Notes: generated by a model not told the origin, from the sequence alone. Shown: positions 36,425-45,763, numbered from the stretch's first letter. The stretch: 64,000 bases of DNA from Agrobacterium genomosp. 13 str. CFBP 6927 (GCA_900012615.1 LT009756.1:2319274-2383273), one strand, 5' to 3'. Numbers and translations are program-made.

Positions 36425-36864
36425 CCGTGAGCGCCGGGCCGAAACGCGAAATCGTCATCGCCGCAGCCGTTCTCCTCAATGAGCGGCGGCAGATGCTTGT
36501 CGTGCGCAAGCGCGGCACCACGCAATTCATGCAGCCGGGCGGCAAGATCGATCCCGGCGAAACGCCGGAACAGGCGCTTCACCGCGAACTTGCCGAGGAA
36601 ATCGGCCTGACGCTTCCCGAAAATGCCGCCCGTTATGAAGGCGTCTTTCGCGAGGAGGCCGCCAATGAGACGGGGGCCGACGTCGTCGCCCACACATTCA
36701 TCGCGAGGCTTCACGCCAATGTCGCCCCGCAGGCGGAAATAGAGGAAGTGCGCTGGCTCGATCTCGACCGCCACCCCGGCATAACGATCGCAAGGCTCAC
36801 GGAAACCCAAATGCTGCCGCTGGCGCGCGCGGCCCTGACGGAAAGCGAAACCAAGCCCAGATGA
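36421..36864 (+). CDS. NUDIX hydrolase
   Basis: A 147-residue protein with a complete NUDIX box GGKIDPGETPEQALHRELAEE followed by IGL, matching GX5EX7REUXEEXGU, at about residues 40-62. The enzyme would hydrolyse a nucleoside diphosphate linked to another moiety. In this pyrimidine operon it may clean up a nucleotide, or be a housekeeping passenger. ATG 36421 overlaps the dihydropyrimidinase stop, and its own stop overlaps the ABC ATPase start, so it is embedded in the operon. The substrate is unknown. Confidence 0.85.
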   Translation: MTVSAGPKREIVIAAAVLLNERRQMLVVRKRGTTQFMQPGGKIDPGETPEQALHRELAEEIGLTLPENAARYEGVFREEAANETGADVVAHTFIARLHANVAPQAEIEEVRWLDLDRHPGITIARLTETQMLPLARAALTESETKPR

Positions 36865-37655
36865 ACCAGGCCTCCCCCTATTCCGTCGTTTCCGCCAGAA
36901 ATCTCGGCCTTACCTTTGAAACGGGCGATGGCCCGGTGCACGCACTCTCCAATGTCGACCTGGAGGTCGGCAAGGGCGATTTCGTCTCCTTCATCGGCCC
37001 TTCCGGCTGCGGCAAGACCACCTTTCTGCGGGTCATCGCCGATCTGGAAAAACACACGTCCGGCGATATCACCGTCAACGGCACGACGCCGGAAAACGCC
37101 CGCCGGGACCGCTCTTACGGTTACGTTTTCCAGGCCGCCGCCCTTTATCCCTGGCGCAGCATCGAAAAGAACATTGCGCTACCGCTTGAAATCATGGGCT
37201 ATACCAAGGCCGAGCAGCGCGAGCGCATTGAGCGCACGCTCGATCTCGTCAACCTCAATGGGTTCGGCAAGAAATATCCATGGCAGCTTTCCGGCGGCAT
37301 GCAGCAGCGCGCCTCCATCGCCCGCGCACTCGCCTTCGATGCCGACCTGCTGTTGATGGACGAACCCTTCGGCGCGCTGGATGAGATCGTGCGCGATCAC
37401 CTCAACGAACAGCTTCTGAAACTCTGGGATACGACCGGCAAGACCATCTGCTTCGTCACCCATTCCATTCCCGAAGCGGTCTATCTCTCGACCAAGATCG
37501 TCGTCATGTCGCCGCGGCCGGGCCGGGTGACGGATGTGATCACATCGACGCTGCCACGGGAAAGGCCGCTCGAGATTCGCGAGACGCCGGAATTTCTGGC
37601 GATTGCGCATCGGGTACGTGAGGGGTTGAAGGCAGGGCATAGCTATGAGGGGTGA
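36861..37655 (+). CDS. ABC transporter ATPase, nitrate/taurine/NMT1 type
   Basis: The 264-residue ATPase has Walker A GPSGCGKT at 46-53, the Q-loop VFQAAALYPW, the signature LSGGMQQR, Walker B LLLMDEPFGALDE and the H-loop FVTHSIPEAVYLS. This subclass (SsuB/TauB/ThiZ-like) works with TauC-like permeases and NMT1/THI5 binding proteins. The following gene starts 208 bases downstream, across a long inverted repeat. Likely substrate: a pyrimidine or its ring-opened product. Confidence 0.9.
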   Translation: MNQASPYSVVSARNLGLTFETGDGPVHALSNVDLEVGKGDFVSFIGPSGCGKTTFLRVIADLEKHTSGDITVNGTTPENARRDRSYGYVFQAAALYPWRSIEKNIALPLEIMGYTKAEQRERIERTLDLVNLNGFGKKYPWQLSGGMQQRASIARALAFDADLLLMDEPFGALDEIVRDHLNEQLLKLWDTTGKTICFVTHSIPEAVYLSTKIVVMSPRPGRVTDVITSTLPRERPLEIRETPEFLAIAHRVREGLKAGHSYEG

Positions 37656-37670
37656 GGTCATCGCAAGCTT

Positions 37671-37825
37671 TACCCCCTCTGCCCTGCCGGGCATCTCCCC
37701 CTCAAGGGGGGAGATCGGCAGGAAGCGCACTCCCCTCTTAATTCTCGAGCTTTGAGATGGCCGAGACCCAACCACGAGTCGATCTCCCCCTTGAGGGGGA
37801 GATGTCCGGCAGGACAGAGGGGGTA
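37671..37825. repeat. long intergenic inverted repeat, family B, copy 1
   Basis: The left arm (37671-37717) and the right arm (37780-37825) are near-exact reverse complements of about 46 bases, separated by about 62 bases of unrelated sequence. Each arm itself holds a small hairpin, CTCCCCCTCAAGGGGGGAG. Copies 2 (58449-58591) and 3 (62216-62373) share the arms but not the centre. This copy lies inside an ABC transporter operon, between ATPase and permease genes. Confidence 0.92.
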
Positions 37826-37862
37826 AGCCGCACCCTCGGAGTAAGCGGCGGAGCGAAAACCC

Positions 37863-38738
37863 ATGACCCTCCTCCGCCACCGCATCCTCCCCATCCTCAC
37901 CGTCCTCCTCGCCATCCTCATCCTCTGGCACCTCGCGGTCGTCTACCTCAACATGCCCTTCGCCCGCGATCAGGCCACCCGCGCCGGTCAAACGCCGGGC
38001 TTCTTCGAACTCCTGCCGCAAACCTTCGCGCAGGAGCGCCCGGTTCTCCCCGCCCCGCACCAGATTGCCGCCGAACTGTGGGGCACCACCGTCAACAAGG
38101 CCATCACCTCCAAGCGCAGCCTCATTTACCACGCCGGCGTCACGCTCTCGGCCACGCTGCTCGGTTTCGCCATCGGTGCTGCGCTCGGCATCCTGCTGGC
38201 CGTCGCCATCGTGCATAACCGCGCCATGGACCGCTCCGTCATGCCGTGGATCATCGCCAGCCAGACCATCCCGATCCTTGCCGTCGCGCCGATGATCATC
38301 GTCGTGTTGAATTCCATCGGCATTTCCGGGCTGCTGCCGAAGGCGCTGATCTCCACCTATCTTTCCTTCTTCCCCATCGTCGTCGGCATGGTGAAGGGCC
38401 TCAGAAGCCCGGAGACGATCCAGCTCGACCTGATGCACACCTATAATGCCTCGCCTGGCCAGATTTTCTGGAAGCTGCGCTGGCCCTCCGCGCTGCCCTA
38501 TCTCTTCACCTCGCTGAAGATCGCCGTCGCCATTGCGCTGGTCGGCGCCATCGTTGGTGAATTGCCGACAGGCGCTGTTGCCGGGCTCGGCGCGCGCCTG
38601 CTTTCCGGCTCCTATTACGGCCAGACGGTGCAGATATGGGCGGCGCTGTTCATGGCCGCCGGTGTGGCTGCCCTTCTCGTATCCATCATCGGCATCGCCC
38701 ATGCCGCCGTCCTCAAGAGAATGGGAGCCCGACCATGA
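37863..38738 (+). CDS. ABC transporter permease, nitrate/taurine/NMT1 type
   Basis: The 291-residue permease has a first helix at about 10-31, a polar insert to about 85, then five more helices (ATLLGFAIGAALGILLAVAI; IPILAVAPMIIVVL; and others). The cytoplasmic loop is LMHTYNASPGQIFWKLRWPSALP, where the EAA-type contact motif sits. The N-terminal insert (DQATRAGQTPGFFELLPQTFAQERP) is longer than in TauC-type permeases. Four-base overlap with the second permease. Confidence 0.9.
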   Translation: MTLLRHRILPILTVLLAILILWHLAVVYLNMPFARDQATRAGQTPGFFELLPQTFAQERPVLPAPHQIAAELWGTTVNKAITSKRSLIYHAGVTLSATLLGFAIGAALGILLAVAIVHNRAMDRSVMPWIIASQTIPILAVAPMIIVVLNSIGISGLLPKALISTYLSFFPIVVGMVKGLRSPETIQLDLMHTYNASPGQIFWKLRWPSALPYLFTSLKIAVAIALVGAIVGELPTGAVAGLGARLLSGSYYGQTVQIWAALFMAAGVAALLVSIIGIAHAAVLKRMGARP

Positions 38739-39607
38739 CCCATCCCGGCTGGTTTTTCGGCGCGATCCTGTTCTGGCTTGCCGCCTGGGCCTTCAACGAG
38801 TGGCTGGTGCGCCGCCACGTCTCCACGCCAGCGGCAAAGCGTATTGGCCGCATCGCCGTGCCGCTCCTCTTCGGGCTGGCCATCCTCGCGCTGTGGGAAG
38901 GCGTGGTGCGCGGTTTTTCCGTGCCGCCCATCCTGCTGCCGGCCCCAAGCGCCATCCTCGCACGGCTTGCCGGCTCCCTGCCGATCCTCTGGGCGGATTT
39001 CCGCCAGACCTTCATCAAATCGGTGCTGACGGGTTATGTGCTCGGCTGCGGCCTCGGCTTTGCCGTCGCCATTCTCATCGACCGCTCGCCTTTCCTCCAG
39101 CGCGGGCTGCTGCCCATCGGCAATTTCGTCTCGGCTCTGCCTGTCGTCGGCATCGCGCCGATCATGGTCATGTGGTTCGGCTTTGACTGGCAGTCGAAAG
39201 TCGCCGTCGTCGTCATCATGACCTTCTTCCCCATGCTGGTGAACACGGTTCAGGGGCTTGCCGCCTCCAGCCACATGGAGCGCGACCTGATGCGCACCTA
39301 TGCCGCCGGCTGGTGGCAGACATTGGTGAAACTGCGCCTGCCCGCCGCCTGGCCCTTCATCTTCAACGCGCTGAAGATCAATTCCACGCTGGCGCTGATC
39401 GGCGCCATCGTCGCGGAATTTTTCGGCACGCCCATCGTCGGCATGGGTTTCCGCATCTCGGCGGAAATGGGCCGCAGCAATGTCGATATGGTCTGGGCCG
39501 AAATCGCGGTCGCAGCACTCGCCGGCTCCGGCTTTTATGGTCTCGTGGCGCTCGCGGAGCGGGCCGTCACCTTCTGGCATCCGTCCGTCCGTGGGGGACG
39601 AACGTAA
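38735..39607 (+). CDS. ABC transporter permease, nitrate/taurine/NMT1 type (second subunit)
   Basis: A 290-residue permease with six or seven helices and the contact loop LMRTYAAGWWQTLVKLRLPAAWPF. The start ATG 38735 overlaps the previous stop (ATGA); the frame is open further upstream but shares no family sequence there. Two different permease genes imply a heterodimeric channel. The binding-protein gene follows after 20 bases. Confidence 0.9.
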   Translation: MTHPGWFFGAILFWLAAWAFNEWLVRRHVSTPAAKRIGRIAVPLLFGLAILALWEGVVRGFSVPPILLPAPSAILARLAGSLPILWADFRQTFIKSVLTGYVLGCGLGFAVAILIDRSPFLQRGLLPIGNFVSALPVVGIAPIMVMWFGFDWQSKVAVVVIMTFFPMLVNTVQGLAASSHMERDLMRTYAAGWWQTLVKLRLPAAWPFIFNALKINSTLALIGAIVAEFFGTPIVGMGFRISAEMGRSNVDMVWAEIAVAALAGSGFYGLVALAERAVTFWHPSVRGGRT

Positions 39608-39627
39608 TAACGAAAAAGGGAACAGCG

Positions 39628-40620
39628 ATGAAAATGAAACTTGCATCCATGCTTCTTGCCGGCGCGTCACTCCTGACCGCATTCGGAGCGCAGGCCGCCG
39701 ACAAGATTACCCTTCAGCTGAAATGGGTCACCCAGGCGCAGTTCGCCGGATATTACGTCGCCAAGGACAAGGGTTTTTACGAAGCCGAAGGCCTCGATGT
39801 CGATATCAAGCCCGGCGGCCCGGACATTGCGCCCGCGCAGGTTCTGGCCGGCGGCGGCGCTGACGTCATCGTCGACTGGATGCCATCCGCACTCGCCACC
39901 CGCGAAAAGGGCGTGCCGCTGGTCAATATCGCCCAGCCGTTCAAATCGTCAGGCATGATGCTGACCTGCCTGAAAGAAACCGGCATCACCAAGCCGGAAG
40001 ATTTCAAGGGCAAGACGCTGGGCGTCTGGTTCTTCGGCAATGAATATCCGTTCCTGTCCTGGATGGCGCATCTGAAAATCCCGACCACCGGCGGCGCCGA
40101 TGGCGTGACTGTTCTGAAACAGGGCTTCAATGTCGATCCGCTGCTGCAGAAACAGGCCGCCTGCATTTCCACCATGACCTATAATGAATATTGGCAGGTC
40201 ATCGATGCCGGCATCAAGCCGGAGGAACTCGTCACCTTCAAATACGAGGCGGAAGGCGTGGCGACGCTGGAAGACGGGCTTTACGTTCTGGAAGACAAGC
40301 TGAAGGACGCCAAGTTCAAGGAAGACATGGTCAAATTTGTCCGCGCTTCCATGAAGGGCTGGAAATGGGCGGAAGAAAACCCTGACGACGCCGCCGATAT
40401 CGTTCTCGAAAACGACGCCTCCGGCGCCCAGACCGAAAAACACCAGAAGCGCATGATGGGCGAAGTGGCAAAACTCACCGCCGGCTCGAAGGGCGCACTC
40501 GACAAGGCGGACTATGACCGTACCGTCAAGACCCTGCTTGGCGGCGGTTCCGATCCGGTCATCACGAAGGAACCCTCCGGCGCCTTCACCACCGAAATCA
40601 CCGATGCGGCGCTGAAATAG
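39628..40620 (+). CDS. NMT1/THI5-like periplasmic binding protein
   Basis: The 330-residue protein has a cleavable signal (about 1-25, cleavage after AQA) and then KITLQLKWVTQAQFAGYYVAKDKGFYEAEGLDVDIKPGGPD, the hallmark start of NMT1/THI5 (ThiY-like) domains that bind pyrimidine precursors or related rings. The two lobes continue to about residue 325. ATG 39628 has AAAGGGA upstream. As the final gene of an operon for pyrimidine breakdown, uracil-type or ureide ligands are more likely than thiamin precursors, though this is inference. A strong terminator follows. Confidence 0.9.
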   Translation: MKMKLASMLLAGASLLTAFGAQAADKITLQLKWVTQAQFAGYYVAKDKGFYEAEGLDVDIKPGGPDIAPAQVLAGGGADVIVDWMPSALATREKGVPLVNIAQPFKSSGMMLTCLKETGITKPEDFKGKTLGVWFFGNEYPFLSWMAHLKIPTTGGADGVTVLKQGFNVDPLLQKQAACISTMTYNEYWQVIDAGIKPEELVTFKYEAEGVATLEDGLYVLEDKLKDAKFKEDMVKFVRASMKGWKWAEENPDDAADIVLENDASGAQTEKHQKRMMGEVAKLTAGSKGALDKADYDRTVKTLLGGGSDPVITKEPSGAFTTEITDAALK

Positions 40621-40643
40621 TAAAATCGAACCCGAACGCATGG

Positions 40644-40678
40644 AACGCGCGGCACCGTCCGCGCGTTTCTTTTTTTCG
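40644..40678 (+). terminator. rho-independent terminator of the pyrimidine operon
   Basis: Stem AACGCGCGG (40644-40652) pairs with CCGCGCGTT (40659-40667), loop CACCGT, then TCTTTTTTTC. It is 24 bases after the binding-protein stop. Confidence 0.92.
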
Positions 40679-40714
40679 CTGGTGACGTATTTAACGAATT
40701 ACAATATCCCGACC

Positions 40715-40730
40715 TATACAAAAATGTATA
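40715..40730. promoter_or_regulatory. A+T-rich palindrome upstream of the efflux operon
   Basis: TATACA (40715-40720), four A, TGTATA (40725-40730): a perfect 6-bp inverted repeat about 255 bases before the membrane-fusion-protein start. It resembles TetR/AcrR-type operators in size and composition. No regulator gene is adjacent. The rest of the 365-base gap (40621-40985) shows no gene. Confidence 0.4.
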
Positions 40731-40985
40731 TCAAGCATCGCGGCTATGCGGATTGATTTGTACGACAACAACAATTAGAGTCCCGCCCACAAGACTGCCA
40801 AATTTGATCTTGTAAGAAAAGCACGACGGCAAAGTGCTGAAGATTCGCGTTGAGGGGCGTTCGAATCGGGAGGATCGAAAAGGAAGTATTGTGATCCCTT
40901 GTTTCACATTCGTTTCAGCATGACCTTCTAATATACGCCGAGAGGCTGCAGGACATGCGATCGAATATTGCGCGAGCCAAGACAC

Positions 40986-42179
40986 ATGCAGCATAAAGTC
41001 ACGTTTAACCGCTTTGTATTCCTCCTTCTTTCCGCAACGGCCCTGCCCTTTTCGGCAGCAGCCGAAGGGGAGACGCAGGCACCGGTCAAACAGCAGAACC
41101 TCCCCTCGATCATCGTCGCACATGCCGCAAAACGCGATCTTGTGGACCGCATCATCGCCACCGGCACGATCCGCCCCGTGGACGAGATTTACGTCCAGCC
41201 GCTGGTTGACGGCCTGTCGATCGACACGCTGAACGCCGATATCGGCGACCGGGTGGAGGCGAATGCGGTTCTGGCCGTGCTGTCCTCCGATAGTCTTGTC
41301 CTGCAAAAGAGCCAGCTCGAAGCCAACAAGGCCAAGGCCGAAGCCTCCGTCACCCAGTCCAAGGCGCAGGTTCTGGAAGCGCAGGCCAATCTGGCCGACG
41401 CCCTTCGCCAGCGCGACCGCGCCGCCAAGCTCGGCCAGAGCGGTTCGGGCTCCGTCTCCGAGACGGAAAAGACCGAAGCGGCCGCTCAAGTTGCGCAGGC
41501 CCGCCTCGATGCGGCCAAGCAGGCCGTTTCCGCCGGTGAAGCCGACATCAAGGTGGTTGACGCGCAGATCGACGACATCGATCTGAAGCTGACGCGGACG
41601 GGTGTGAAAACCCCCGTCACCGGCATCGTATCGGCCAAGAACGCCAAGGTTGGCGCCATTGCCAGCGGCGCGGGCAACCCGCTTTTCACCGTCATCAAGG
41701 ATGGCGCGATCGAACTCGTCGCCGATCTTTCCGAGACGGATATCCTCAAGGTCAAGACCGGCCAGAAAGCCTATTTGACGGTTGCCGGCGGAGCTGAGAA
41801 AATAGAGGGCAAGGTGCGCCTCGTTTCACCCACCGTCGATCCGACGACGCGCCTCGGCTCCGTACATGTGGTGCTGCCGGAAAACAGCCCGGCGCGATCA
41901 GGCATGTATGCCAGCGCGGAAATAGTCGTCGAGCAGACGAACGCGCTCGCATTGCCGCTATCGGCCGTCACCTCCGGACGCGAAGGCTCGACCACCCGCA
42001 AGGTGGAAGGCGACGTCGTCAAGCAGGTGAAGATCGAGACCGGCATAGAGGACGGCGGTTTTATCGAGATTGTCAGCGGGCTTGCCGCTGGTGACAAGGT
42101 TGTCGAGAAAGCTGGAGCATTCGTGCGTGATGGCGACCGGATAAGACCGGTTGAAGCCCAGACGGCTGCGTCCAACTGA
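40986..42179 (+). CDS. RND efflux membrane fusion protein
   Basis: The 397-residue periplasmic adaptor has a signal peptide (to about residue 24, AAAEGE) and a biotinyl-lipoyl domain half (GTIRPVDEIYVQPLVDG). A long coiled-coil hairpin follows (about 95-180, LQKSQLEANKAKAEASVTQSKAQ ... ARLDAAKQAVSAGEADIKVVDA), then the second lipoyl half TGVKTPVTGIVSAKNAKVGA and a beta-barrel. It links the inner-membrane pump to an outer-membrane channel. ATG 40986 is chosen; the frame opens further upstream without a good site. The pump gene follows after 13 bases. No outer-membrane factor gene is next to it. Confidence 0.93.
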   Translation: MQHKVTFNRFVFLLLSATALPFSAAAEGETQAPVKQQNLPSIIVAHAAKRDLVDRIIATGTIRPVDEIYVQPLVDGLSIDTLNADIGDRVEANAVLAVLSSDSLVLQKSQLEANKAKAEASVTQSKAQVLEAQANLADALRQRDRAAKLGQSGSGSVSETEKTEAAAQVAQARLDAAKQAVSAGEADIKVVDAQIDDIDLKLTRTGVKTPVTGIVSAKNAKVGAIASGAGNPLFTVIKDGAIELVADLSETDILKVKTGQKAYLTVAGGAEKIEGKVRLVSPTVDPTTRLGSVHVVLPENSPARSGMYASAEIVVEQTNALALPLSAVTSGREGSTTRKVEGDVVKQVKIETGIEDGGFIEIVSGLAAGDKVVEKAGAFVRDGDRIRPVEAQTAASN

Positions 42180-42192
42180 CTGAGGGAATGAG

Positions 42193-45100
42193 ATGAACTT
42201 TTCCGCATGGTCAATCCGTAACCCGATTGCGCCGCTGCTTGGCTTCGCGCTTTTGATGGTCCTTGGCATGCAGGCTTTTAACGCCCTGCCAATCACCCGT
42301 TTTCCCAATATCGACGTCCCCGTCGTCGCCGTCACCGTGACCCAGAGCGGCGCTTCGCCCTCCGAGCTCGAGATGCAGGTGACGAAGGAGATCGAGGACG
42401 CCGTCGCCGCCATCAGCGGCGTCGACGAAATCCAGTCGACCGTCACCGACGGACAATCGCTTACCACCGTCGTCTTCCGCATCGAGAAGCCGACGGAAGA
42501 GGCCGTTCAGGACACCAAGGACGCCATCGACAAGATCCGTAGCGATCTGCCCGCCGATATCGAGGTGCCTGTTGTCAGCAAGATCGACGTCGAAGGACAG
42601 GCAATCCAGACATTTGCCGTCTCCTCGCCGAACATGACGCTGGAAGAGCTGTCCTGGTTCGTGGATGACACGATCAAGCGCTCGCTCCAGGGTCAGTCCG
42701 GCATCGGCAAGGTCGACCGCTATGGCGGTGCGGACCGCGAGGTGCGCGTTTCGCTCAGCCCCGAAAAGCTCGACGCTTACGGCATCACCGCCACCGAGGT
42801 GAACAGCCAGCTGCGCGGCACCAACATCGATCTCGGTTCCGGCCGTGGCCAGGTTGGCGGCAACGAGCAGACGATCCGCACGCTCGGCGATACGCGTGAC
42901 GTCACCCAGCTCGCCAACACCACCATCGCGCTCTCCAACGGCCGCTTCGTGAAGCTCTCCGAGCTTGGCACGGTCAAGGACACCTATGAGGAGCAAAAGT
43001 CCTTCTCGCGCTTCAACGGCAACCCCGCCGTCACCTTCGCGGTGTTCCGCTCCAAGGGTGCAAGCGAGGTTTCGGTGGCCGAAACCGTGGCGGAAAGCCT
43101 GGATCAGGTCCGCAAGGATCATCCCGACGTGTCGATAGAAATGGTCGACGACGCCGTCTATTTCACCTATGGCAACTACAAGGCGGCGCTCGATACGCTG
43201 ATCGAAGGCGCGATCCTCGCCGTCATCGTGGTCCTGCTCTTCCTCAGGAACTGGCGCGCGACCCTGATCGCCGCCGTCGCCCTGCCGCTCTCCGCGATCC
43301 CGACCTTCTGGATCATGGACCTGATGGGCTTCTCGCTCAACCTCGTCAGTTTCCTGGCGCTGACGCTCGCCACGGGTATTCTCGTGGATGACGCCATCGT
43401 GGAAATCGAGAACATTGCCCGCCATATCAAGATGGGCAAGACGCCCTATCGGGCGGCACTCGAAGCGGCGGATGAAATCGGCCTCGCCGTCATCGCCACC
43501 AGCTTCACCATCATCGCCGTCTTCGTGCCGGTGTCGTTCATGCCCGGCATTCCCGGCCAGTACTTCATCCAGTTCGGCCTGACGGTCGCCTTCTCGGTGT
43601 TCTTCTCGCTGGCGGTGGCCCGCCTCATCACACCCCTGATGGCGGCCTATCTGATGCGCGCCGAAGATGCGATGGACGACCATGCCGACAATGACGGCTG
43701 GCTGATGAAATCCTATACGCGCATGGTTTCCGCCACCACCCGCAAGTGGTGGGCGCGTTACCTGACGCTCATCGGCGCCATCGGCTTTCTGGTCGCATCC
43801 GTCTATCTTCTGAGCCAGGTGCCGGGCAGCTTCCTGCCGCCGGACGATGCTTCCCGCGTAACGCTTTCGGTGGAACTGCCGCCCAATGCGACGCTGGACG
43901 AAACCGACCGCACGACGACCGAAATTTTCCATGCCATCCGCGATATTGACGGTGTGGAAAGCGTCTTCATCCTCGGCGGCGCTTCGCCCAAGGGCGATCT
44001 GGAGCTTCGCCGCGCCACGGTCAACGTCATCCTTCAGCATATCGATCACTCGCTGCTGAAAACCCTGGTCAACAAGGGTCTCGGCTCCCTTCCGCTCATC
44101 GGCCAATATCTGCCGAAGGTGGAAGAAAAGGGCCGCCTCCGTCCGCAATGGGATGTGGAGCGGGATATTTTCGCCAAGGTCCGCACCATCCCGGATGTGC
44201 GCATCATCAAGCTGAACGACCGCGCGGAACGTGAACTGAGCTTCAACTTCCTCTCGTCGAACGAAAAGGATCTGAACGACGCCGTCGGTGTGCTCGAGAG
44301 CCGCCTGCGCGCTTCGCCGATCCTTGCCAATGTCAGCTCGGAAGGCGCCCTGCCCCGTCCGGAACTGCAGATTCGCCCGCGTAAGGATGAAATCGCCCGC
44401 CTCGGCATCACGCCACAGCAGATTTCGCAGACCGTGCGTGTCGCCACCATCGGCGATATCGACGCGCAGCTGACGAAGATTTCGCTGGATGACCGGCAGA
44501 TCCCGATCCGCGTGCAGGCATCGCTCGATACCCGCCGCGATCTTGCCACCATCCGCGCGCTGAAGATCAAGACCGCCTCCGGGTCGCTGGTGCCGCTCTA
44601 TAGCGTTGCCGATATCGACTATTCGGAAGGTCCAAGCTCGATCAAGCGCAACGACCGCAACCGCGTCGTCTCCATCGGCTCCGACGTGCCCTTCGGCACG
44701 GCGCTCGACACCTCGACGGCCGAGTTCAAGCGCATCGTGGCCGAAACCGACCTGCCGGCAAGCGTTCGCCTTGCCGAAAGCGGCGACGCCAAGGTGCAGG
44801 GCGAAATGCAGCAGGGCTTCGTCAACGCCATGCTGCTTGGCCTGATGCTGGTGCTGGTGGTGCTCATCCTGCTGTTCAAGGATGTCATCCAGCCCTTCAC
44901 CATCCTGTTCTCGCTGCCGCTTGCCATCGGCGGCGTGGCGGTCGCGCTCATCATAACGCAGAACGCGCTGTCCATGCCCGTTCTCATCGGCATCCTGATG
45001 CTGATGGGCATCGTGACGAAGAACGCCATCCTGCTCGTGGACTTTGCCATCGAAATGCGCCGCCACGGCATGGAACGGGTGCATGCCATGGTCGAGGCCG

Positions 45101-45513
45101 GCCGCAAGCGCGCCCGCCCGATCATCATGACCTCCATCGCCATGTCGGCGGGCATGTTGCCCTCGGCCCTCGGCGTCGGCGAAGGCGGCTCGTTCCGCGC
45201 GCCGATGGCGATTGCGGTGATCGGCGGCATCATCGTCTCGACGGTGCTGTCGCTCATCGTGGTGCCCGCCTTCTTCCTGATCATGGACGACTTTTCGCGC
45301 CTGCTCGCCCACCTCTTCGGCCGCTTCGTCGGCAAGAAGGAAGAGGAGGAAGAGGCCCTCTCCAACGAGAAACTCTCGGAGATCGCCCGCGAAAACAGCC
45401 TGGCGCTTTCCTCGCTCGAGGCGCGGGTCGCCAGCATGGAAAAGGGCACCGGCGAAAAATCCGGCGACAAGGGCAGCAATATATTGCGGCTGCCGCCGCT
45501 CGCTGCGGAGTGA
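42193..45513 (+). CDS. RND multidrug efflux pump, HAE-1-like inner-membrane subunit
   Basis: The 1106-residue transporter has helix 1 (APLLGFALLMVLGMQAFNALPITRFPNIDVPVV) and a periplasmic porter domain. TM4 carries the proton-relay LATGILVDDAIVEIEN, and the second half repeats this with a lysine segment, LMGIVTKNAILLVDFAIEM. These are the essential charges of the family. The tail beyond the last helix is about 60 residues longer than in AcrB-type pumps and is charged and coiled (KEEEEEALSNEKLSEIARENSLALSSLEARV). The ribosome site is GAGGGAATGAG. The substrate cannot be read from sequence. Confidence 0.94.
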   Translation: MNFSAWSIRNPIAPLLGFALLMVLGMQAFNALPITRFPNIDVPVVAVTVTQSGASPSELEMQVTKEIEDAVAAISGVDEIQSTVTDGQSLTTVVFRIEKPTEEAVQDTKDAIDKIRSDLPADIEVPVVSKIDVEGQAIQTFAVSSPNMTLEELSWFVDDTIKRSLQGQSGIGKVDRYGGADREVRVSLSPEKLDAYGITATEVNSQLRGTNIDLGSGRGQVGGNEQTIRTLGDTRDVTQLANTTIALSNGRFVKLSELGTVKDTYEEQKSFSRFNGNPAVTFAVFRSKGASEVSVAETVAESLDQVRKDHPDVSIEMVDDAVYFTYGNYKAALDTLIEGAILAVIVVLLFLRNWRATLIAAVALPLSAIPTFWIMDLMGFSLNLVSFLALTLATGILVDDAIVEIENIARHIKMGKTPYRAALEAADEIGLAVIATSFTIIAVFVPVSFMPGIPGQYFIQFGLTVAFSVFFSLAVARLITPLMAAYLMRAEDAMDDHADNDGWLMKSYTRMVSATTRKWWARYLTLIGAIGFLVASVYLLSQVPGSFLPPDDASRVTLSVELPPNATLDETDRTTTEIFHAIRDIDGVESVFILGGASPKGDLELRRATVNVILQHIDHSLLKTLVNKGLGSLPLIGQYLPKVEEKGRLRPQWDVERDIFAKVRTIPDVRIIKLNDRAERELSFNFLSSNEKDLNDAVGVLESRLRASPILANVSSEGALPRPELQIRPRKDEIARLGITPQQISQTVRVATIGDIDAQLTKISLDDRQIPIRVQASLDTRRDLATIRALKIKTASGSLVPLYSVADIDYSEGPSSIKRNDRNRVVSIGSDVPFGTALDTSTAEFKRIVAETDLPASVRLAESGDAKVQGEMQQGFVNAMLLGLMLVLVVLILLFKDVIQPFTILFSLPLAIGGVAVALIITQNALSMPVLIGILMLMGIVTKNAILLVDFAIEMRRHGMERVHAMVEAGRKRARPIIMTSIAMSAGMLPSALGVGEGGSFRAPMAIAVIGGIIVSTVLSLIVVPAFFLIMDDFSRLLAHLFGRFVGKKEEEEEALSNEKLSEIARENSLALSSLEARVASMEKGTGEKSGDKGSNILRLPPLAAE

Positions 45514-45535
45514 AGCTTGCAAAATAACGATTCAG

Positions 45536-45567
45536 ACGCCGGGCCCTGTGCCCGGCGTTTTCTTTTT
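45536..45567 (+). terminator. rho-independent terminator of the efflux operon
   Basis: ACGCCGGG (45536-45543) pairs with CCCGGCGT (45551-45558) across a 7-base loop, then TTTCTTTTT. It lies 22 bases after the pump stop. Confidence 0.9.
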
Positions 45568-45585
45568 GTGGCAAAATCCCTCTTC

Positions 45586-45672
45586 CGTCATCCTCGGGCT
45601 TGACCCGAGGATCCATGACGCCGCCAGTTTACGATCGAGGGATAGATCCTCGGGTCAAGCCCGAGGATGACG
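45586..45672. repeat. family A palindromic repeats in inverted orientation
   Basis: Two units that match the one at 30973-31003. The first (45586-45612) has its right arm interrupted after CCCGAGGAT; the second (45646-45672) is the same unit read on the other strand and is followed by TCGAG. They are separated by 33 unrelated bases. A further exact palindrome, GTGGAAATTTTCCAC, follows at 45681-45695. Confidence 0.85.
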
Positions 45673-45763
45673 TCGAGCAAGTGGAAATTTTCCACGACTG
45701 AAGCTGGGGCACAACTGCCGCCCGGCTGCATCTCTCGCCCGACCGAACAAGACCAGAACCCAT

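Noticed and set aside
39628..40620. Thiamin-precursor (ThiY) transport as the function of the NMT1/THI5 binding protein
   Set aside because: The fold fits, but no thiamin gene is near and I saw no TPP riboswitch upstream. The operon context is pyrimidine breakdown under a RutR-like site.
42211..45522. Long open frame of about 1,100 codons on the minus strand opposite the RND pump
   Set aside because: It mirrors the pump in a high-GC codon context, is extremely rich in His, Asp and Gly, and shows no domain or ribosome site. The plus-strand pump has all family motifs.
45586..45672. Repeated units that might suggest a CRISPR array
   Set aside because: Only two units in inverted order, each palindromic, with no regular spacers and no cas genes. 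They are dispersed intergenic palindromes.
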